A stretch of 64,000 nt of DNA, taken from Streptomyces sp. NRRL F-525. GTDB taxonomy: Bacteria; Actinomycetota; Actinomycetes; Streptomycetales; Streptomycetaceae. The translations under genes and the position numbers were made by a program. Numbering within the stretch: position 1 is the first letter of the stretch; the number at the start of each line of letters is the position of its first letter. The stretch spans positions 1 to 64,000 of the forward strand of contig NZ_JNXE01000031.1 in the NCBI RefSeq assembly GCF_000716605.1, written 5' to 3'. This document shows, one piece after another, positions 61,701-64,000 of the stretch. The notes under the pieces were generated by a model that worked only from the letters and a program-made list of their open reading frames with translations, searched no databases and had not been told where the DNA came from.

Positions 61701-64000
61701 CTGTTGCGCCGTGAACGCGTGGGCGCCACCGACGACTTCTTCGCCCTCGGCGGCCACTCGCTGCTGCTGACCCGGCTGCTGGCCCGGGTCCGGCGCGAGT
61801 TCCCCGGCGCCGCGGCCCAACTGCTCACCCTCCAGGACCTGTTCGCGCACCCCACGATCGCCGCGCTCGCCGGCCTCCTGGGCGACAGGGACGACAGGGA
61901 CGACAGCGGCGACACCGGGCCCGTCACGGACGTCCGCCCCGCCGACATTCCCCGCACCGACCCGGCCGAGCCCGCCCCCCTGTCCTGGACGCAGGAACGC
62001 CTGTGGCTGGAGGAGCAGTTGCGCCCCGGCGACGCGGCCTACAACATGCCCGTCGTGCTGCGGCTGCGCGGCCCGCTGGACCCGGCCGCACTGCAGCGTG
62101 CCGTGGACACGGTCGTCGCGCGGCACGCCGTGCTGCGCACCGTCTTCGAGACCGGCCAGGACGGTACCCCGCGCCAACGGGCCGTCCCCGGCGCCCGGGT
62201 CGCCGTACGCGTCACCGATCTGTCGGAGCACCCGGACCCGCACGGCGGCGCCGTCGCCGCGGCGATGGACAGCGTCAAGGAGCCTTTCGACCTCACGCGT
62301 GGCCCGCTGCTGCGTGCGGCCGTGCTGACGATCGCCGACGCGGACCACGTACTCGCCCTGACGGTGCATCACATCGCCTTCGACGGCTGGTCGTTCGGTG
62401 TTCTGCTGCGCGAGCTGTCCGCCGCCTACCAGGGCCGCGAGGGCGAACTGCCCGTGCCGGGGCTCCAGTTCGCGGACGTGGCGCGCTGGGAGCGCGCCGA
62501 CCTGGACGGGCCGGTGCTCGACGGGCTGCTCGACTGGTGGCGCGGCCACCTCGACGGGGTGCCCCGGGTGCTGGAGCTGCCCACCGACCGGCCGCGCCCG
62601 GCCGTGAGCGCCCACCGCGGCGCGCGCCGCCGGCTGACCGTGGACGCGGCCACCTCCGCCGCCCTGCGCGAACTGTCCCTGGCGCACGGCTCGACGCTGT
62701 TCATGACGCTGCTCTCCGCCTACTCCGTCGTCCTGTCCCGGTGGAGCGGCCAGGAGCGGCTGCTGGTCGGCACGCCCGTCGCCAACCGGCCGCGCGCCGA
62801 GTTCGACGACCTGCTCGGCTGCTTCCTCAACACCCTGCCGCTCCGCGTCGACCTGCACGGCGACCCGGAGTTCGGTGAACTCCTCGGCCGGGTCCGCGAC
62901 AGCGCCCTGGCGGCGTTCGCCCGGCAGCGGGTCCCCTTCGGCCGGCTGGTCACCGAACTGGCGCCGGAGCGCGACCTGTCGCGCGGCCCGCTGGTGCAGG
63001 TGCTGTTCGCGTTGCAGAACGTGGAACTCGGCATGCTCGAACTACCGGGCGTCACCGGCGAGTTCGTGGACGTGTCGGCCGCCAACAGCCAGTTCGACCT
63101 GAACCTGCGGATGATCGACACCGGACGCGAGCTGGTGGGCTGGCTCGACTACGACGTGGAGCTGTTCGACGCGGCCACCGTGGAACGGTTCGTCGAGCAC
63201 TTCACCAACGTGCTGACCGCCGTCGCCACCGACCCGTCCGCCGTGGTCTCCCTCGTCGACCCGCTCGGTCCCGCCGAGCGCGGTCGGCTCCTCGACGGCT
63301 GGAACGACACCGGGGTGGCCTGGCCCGAGGGCGACACCCTGACCGCTCTGCTGGCCGAGGCCGCCGTCCGGCATCCCGGGTCGGTCGCCGTACGGTGCGG
63401 GGACCGCGAGCTGACGTACGCCGAACTGCACGGCCGGGCAAGCGCGTTGGCGCACCGGCTGCGCGGTCTCGGGGTCGGCCCCGACACTGTCGTCGGCGTC
63501 CATCTGGAGCGCTCACCGGAGCTGATGGTGGCCCTGCTCGCGGTGCTCAAGGCGGGCGGCGCCCATCTGCCGCTGGACACCGGATACCCGCACGAGCGGC
63601 TGGCGTTCATGCTCGCCGACGCCCGGGTGCCGGTGCTGCTCACGCACCCCGGCGGTGGCGAGGCCCTCGCGGTCGACGGTCTCACCGTCGTCGCCGTGGA
63701 CGAGCACGCCGGGGACGGCTTCCCCGGCACCGAACCCGAACCGCTCGCCGGCCCCGACCACCTGGCGTACGTCATCTACACCTCCGGCTCCACCGGCCGC
63801 CCCAAGGGCGTGCAGGTGCCGCACCGGGGCATTGTCAACCGGCTGCGGTGGATGCAGGACATGTACGGGCTGACCGGCGCGGACACGGTGCTGCAGAAGA
63901 CGCCGATCAGTTTCGACGTGTCGGTGTGGGAGCTGTTCTGGCCGCTGCTGACCGGCGCCCGGATGGTCCTGGCCGCGCCCGGCGGGCACCGTGACCCCGA
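58743..64000 (+). CDS. NRPS, domains C-A-PCP-C-A..., runs off the window
   Basis: The frame is open for 1752 codons from ATG 58743 to the right edge without a stop. Order: condensation (H-H-L-I-A-D-G near 137), adenylation (A3 F-T-S-G-T-T-G-R-P-R near 607; A8 G-R-A-D-Q-Q-V-K-V-R-G-F-R), carrier (F-F-A-L-G-G-H-S near 1004), second condensation (H-H-I-A-F-D-G near 1208) and the start of a second adenylation domain (Y-T-S-G-S-T-G-R-P-K-G near 1677). No epimerisation domain is seen. The first adenylation domain has an unusual pocket (D-P-R-H...) that I cannot assign. At least two residues are added by this protein. Confidence 0.94.
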   Translation, partial: MTDHLADPLSWTQERIWFEEQLRPGDTAYHMPVTLRVRGPLDIAALQHAVDTLVARHDALRTVFTTADGEPRQRVLDEAAVTVRTQDVRGLPDPEAAARTALRRTAREPFDLAHGPLLRVLAVRYADDAWLLLLSAHHLIADGHSFAIVFDELSRLYGAPDTVLKPPRRGFVEAVRAEHARLGETAADELVAWWRGHLDGVPRVLDLPADRPRPAVRGHRGASRRLELDPAAGAAVRELARGHEATPFMTLLAAFGVVLARQTGQERMVVGTPASTRGAGSRDVVGCFLNTLPLKVDAAGDPAFAELLGRVRDDALEAFGRQRVPFGRLVADLAPERDLSRGRLVQVFFNMLPPAVPAELTGCTVEQLPFGDIDNKFDLTLYAGARPDGGYTLEAVHDAGLFDGERVDDLLRQLRAVLAQAAARPTRSLRDFDLATPRSTTLLPDPTADLPPTAPEPLADRLAKHAAATPDAPALIAGDRVWSYAEVARTTDRLARLLHERGVRPGDAVALHAARHPAVVLGVLAAVKAGAVFSVLDAHHPEDVLRTRAEALAPHAWIDCAPGRPLPGRVTGPVLAVESPEVIEDAPAGVGLSDGAPDPDDDVYVTFTSGTTGRPRRVVGTHRPLGHFLDWYTRAFGLGPGDRFAVLSGLGHDPFLRDVLAPLWAGGTAVFPDADVRDTAALAAWLGEAAPTVAHLTPALARALAGTGAAGWPALRLVGFGGGTLTGRTLRAWARLAPGADLLNLYGATETPQAVSTYLAHRAGAPLDAIPAGPVPLGPGIDGVQLLVLAGDRPAGLGEIGELVVRTPYLARYADGGDGDGYVPDPFAGRPGDRLYRTGDLARLRPDGLLDHLGRADQQVKVRGFRVEPAEVEAALDALPGVRQSAVLAVADGDGDHRLVAFVATGTGTGTGPTDLTGIRAALARRLPDHLVPSSYVVLDALPLTANRKTDRSALLALEHRAEAATGSHVAPQGPVQERLAEQWRVLLRRERVGATDDFFALGGHSLLLTRLLARVRREFPGAAAQLLTLQDLFAHPTIAALAGLLGDRDDRDDSGDTGPVTDVRPADIPRTDPAEPAPLSWTQERLWLEEQLRPGDAAYNMPVVLRLRGPLDPAALQRAVDTVVARHAVLRTVFETGQDGTPRQRAVPGARVAVRVTDLSEHPDPHGGAVAAAMDSVKEPFDLTRGPLLRAAVLTIADADHVLALTVHHIAFDGWSFGVLLRELSAAYQGREGELPVPGLQFADVARWERADLDGPVLDGLLDWWRGHLDGVPRVLELPTDRPRPAVSAHRGARRRLTVDAATSAALRELSLAHGSTLFMTLLSAYSVVLSRWSGQERLLVGTPVANRPRAEFDDLLGCFLNTLPLRVDLHGDPEFGELLGRVRDSALAAFARQRVPFGRLVTELAPERDLSRGPLVQVLFALQNVELGMLELPGVTGEFVDVSAANSQFDLNLRMIDTGRELVGWLDYDVELFDAATVERFVEHFTNVLTAVATDPSAVVSLVDPLGPAERGRLLDGWNDTGVAWPEGDTLTALLAEAAVRHPGSVAVRCGDRELTYAELHGRASALAHRLRGLGVGPDTVVGVHLERSPELMVALLAVLKAGGAHLPLDTGYPHERLAFMLADARVPVLLTHPGGGEALAVDGLTVVAVDEHAGDGFPGTEPEPLAGPDHLAYVIYTSGSTGRPKGVQVPHRGIVNRLRWMQDMYGLTGADTVLQKTPISFDVSVWELFWPLLTGARMVLAAPGGHRDP

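Overview
The window reads as a Streptomyces chromosome. GC content is high and coding frames have strongly GC-rich third positions. The window also carries an actinomycete dnaK-grpE-dnaJ-hspR operon with HAIR operators, a pSAM2-type integrative element and an NRPS cluster. No identification beyond the genus level is attempted.

Bases 1-8.6 kb are accessory DNA. A DUF6602-like protein, a C5 cytosine methyltransferase and a Vsr endonuclease end at a degenerate 3' fragment of a tRNA-Thr gene. Next come a zinc-ribbon protein, a tRNA-Pro 3' fragment, a small gene broken by in-frame amber codons, a GAF-domain protein coupled to a sugar-1-phosphate transferase, and a zeta-toxin pair. From about 8.6 to 18.58 kb lies an actinomycete integrative and conjugative element (AICE). 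It has a DUF1152 protein, two GntR regulators with their palindromes, an FtsK-like transfer ATPase, small spread proteins, a replication initiator, an excisionase and an integrase, and it ends at an intact tRNA-Gly(CCC) gene.

Bases 18.9-20.3 kb are core genes (a small cysteine-rich protein, dcd and a phosphoribosyltransferase). From 20.3 to 24.7 kb the DNA is again patchy, with a DUF6221 remnant, a pentapeptide-repeat membrane protein, an SMI1/KNR4 protein and two further att-like relics. One of these repeats the 3.7-kb tRNA-Pro module with identical internal spacing.

Bases 25-38 kb are chromosomal backbone: a Yip1-like membrane protein, a secreted FG-GAP protein, an APH-like kinase, a lipoprotein and membrane-protein pair, an Fe-S reductase, an MraY-like transferase and the chaperone operon. 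Between hspR and clpB (38-51 kb) lie tandem secreted PA14 proteins, an orphan sugar-binding lipoprotein, a three-gene operon (circularly permuted ATP-grasp, alpha-E, transglutaminase) and a cluster of regulators that pair a TrmB/PLD-like sensing region with a LuxR-type helix-turn-helix.

The most striking feature is a repeated two-gene layout. At 48.97-50.30 kb and again at 54.04-55.34 kb, a TrmB/PLD-LuxR-type regulator is transcribed divergently from a tiny exported peptide carrying GDSTW or GDSGW at its mature end. The first peptide has four DSTW copies and is coupled to a Rieske-like protein that has lost its cluster ligands. The second sits directly in front of an NRPS operon (free carrier protein, A-PCP-C, C-A-PCP-C-A...) that runs off the right edge. 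I infer a secreted peptide signal sensed by these regulators, with the NRPS cluster as one output. Two further paralogues at 47.3-48.9 kb have lost most of the DNA-binding domain and share a 99-bp identical tail.
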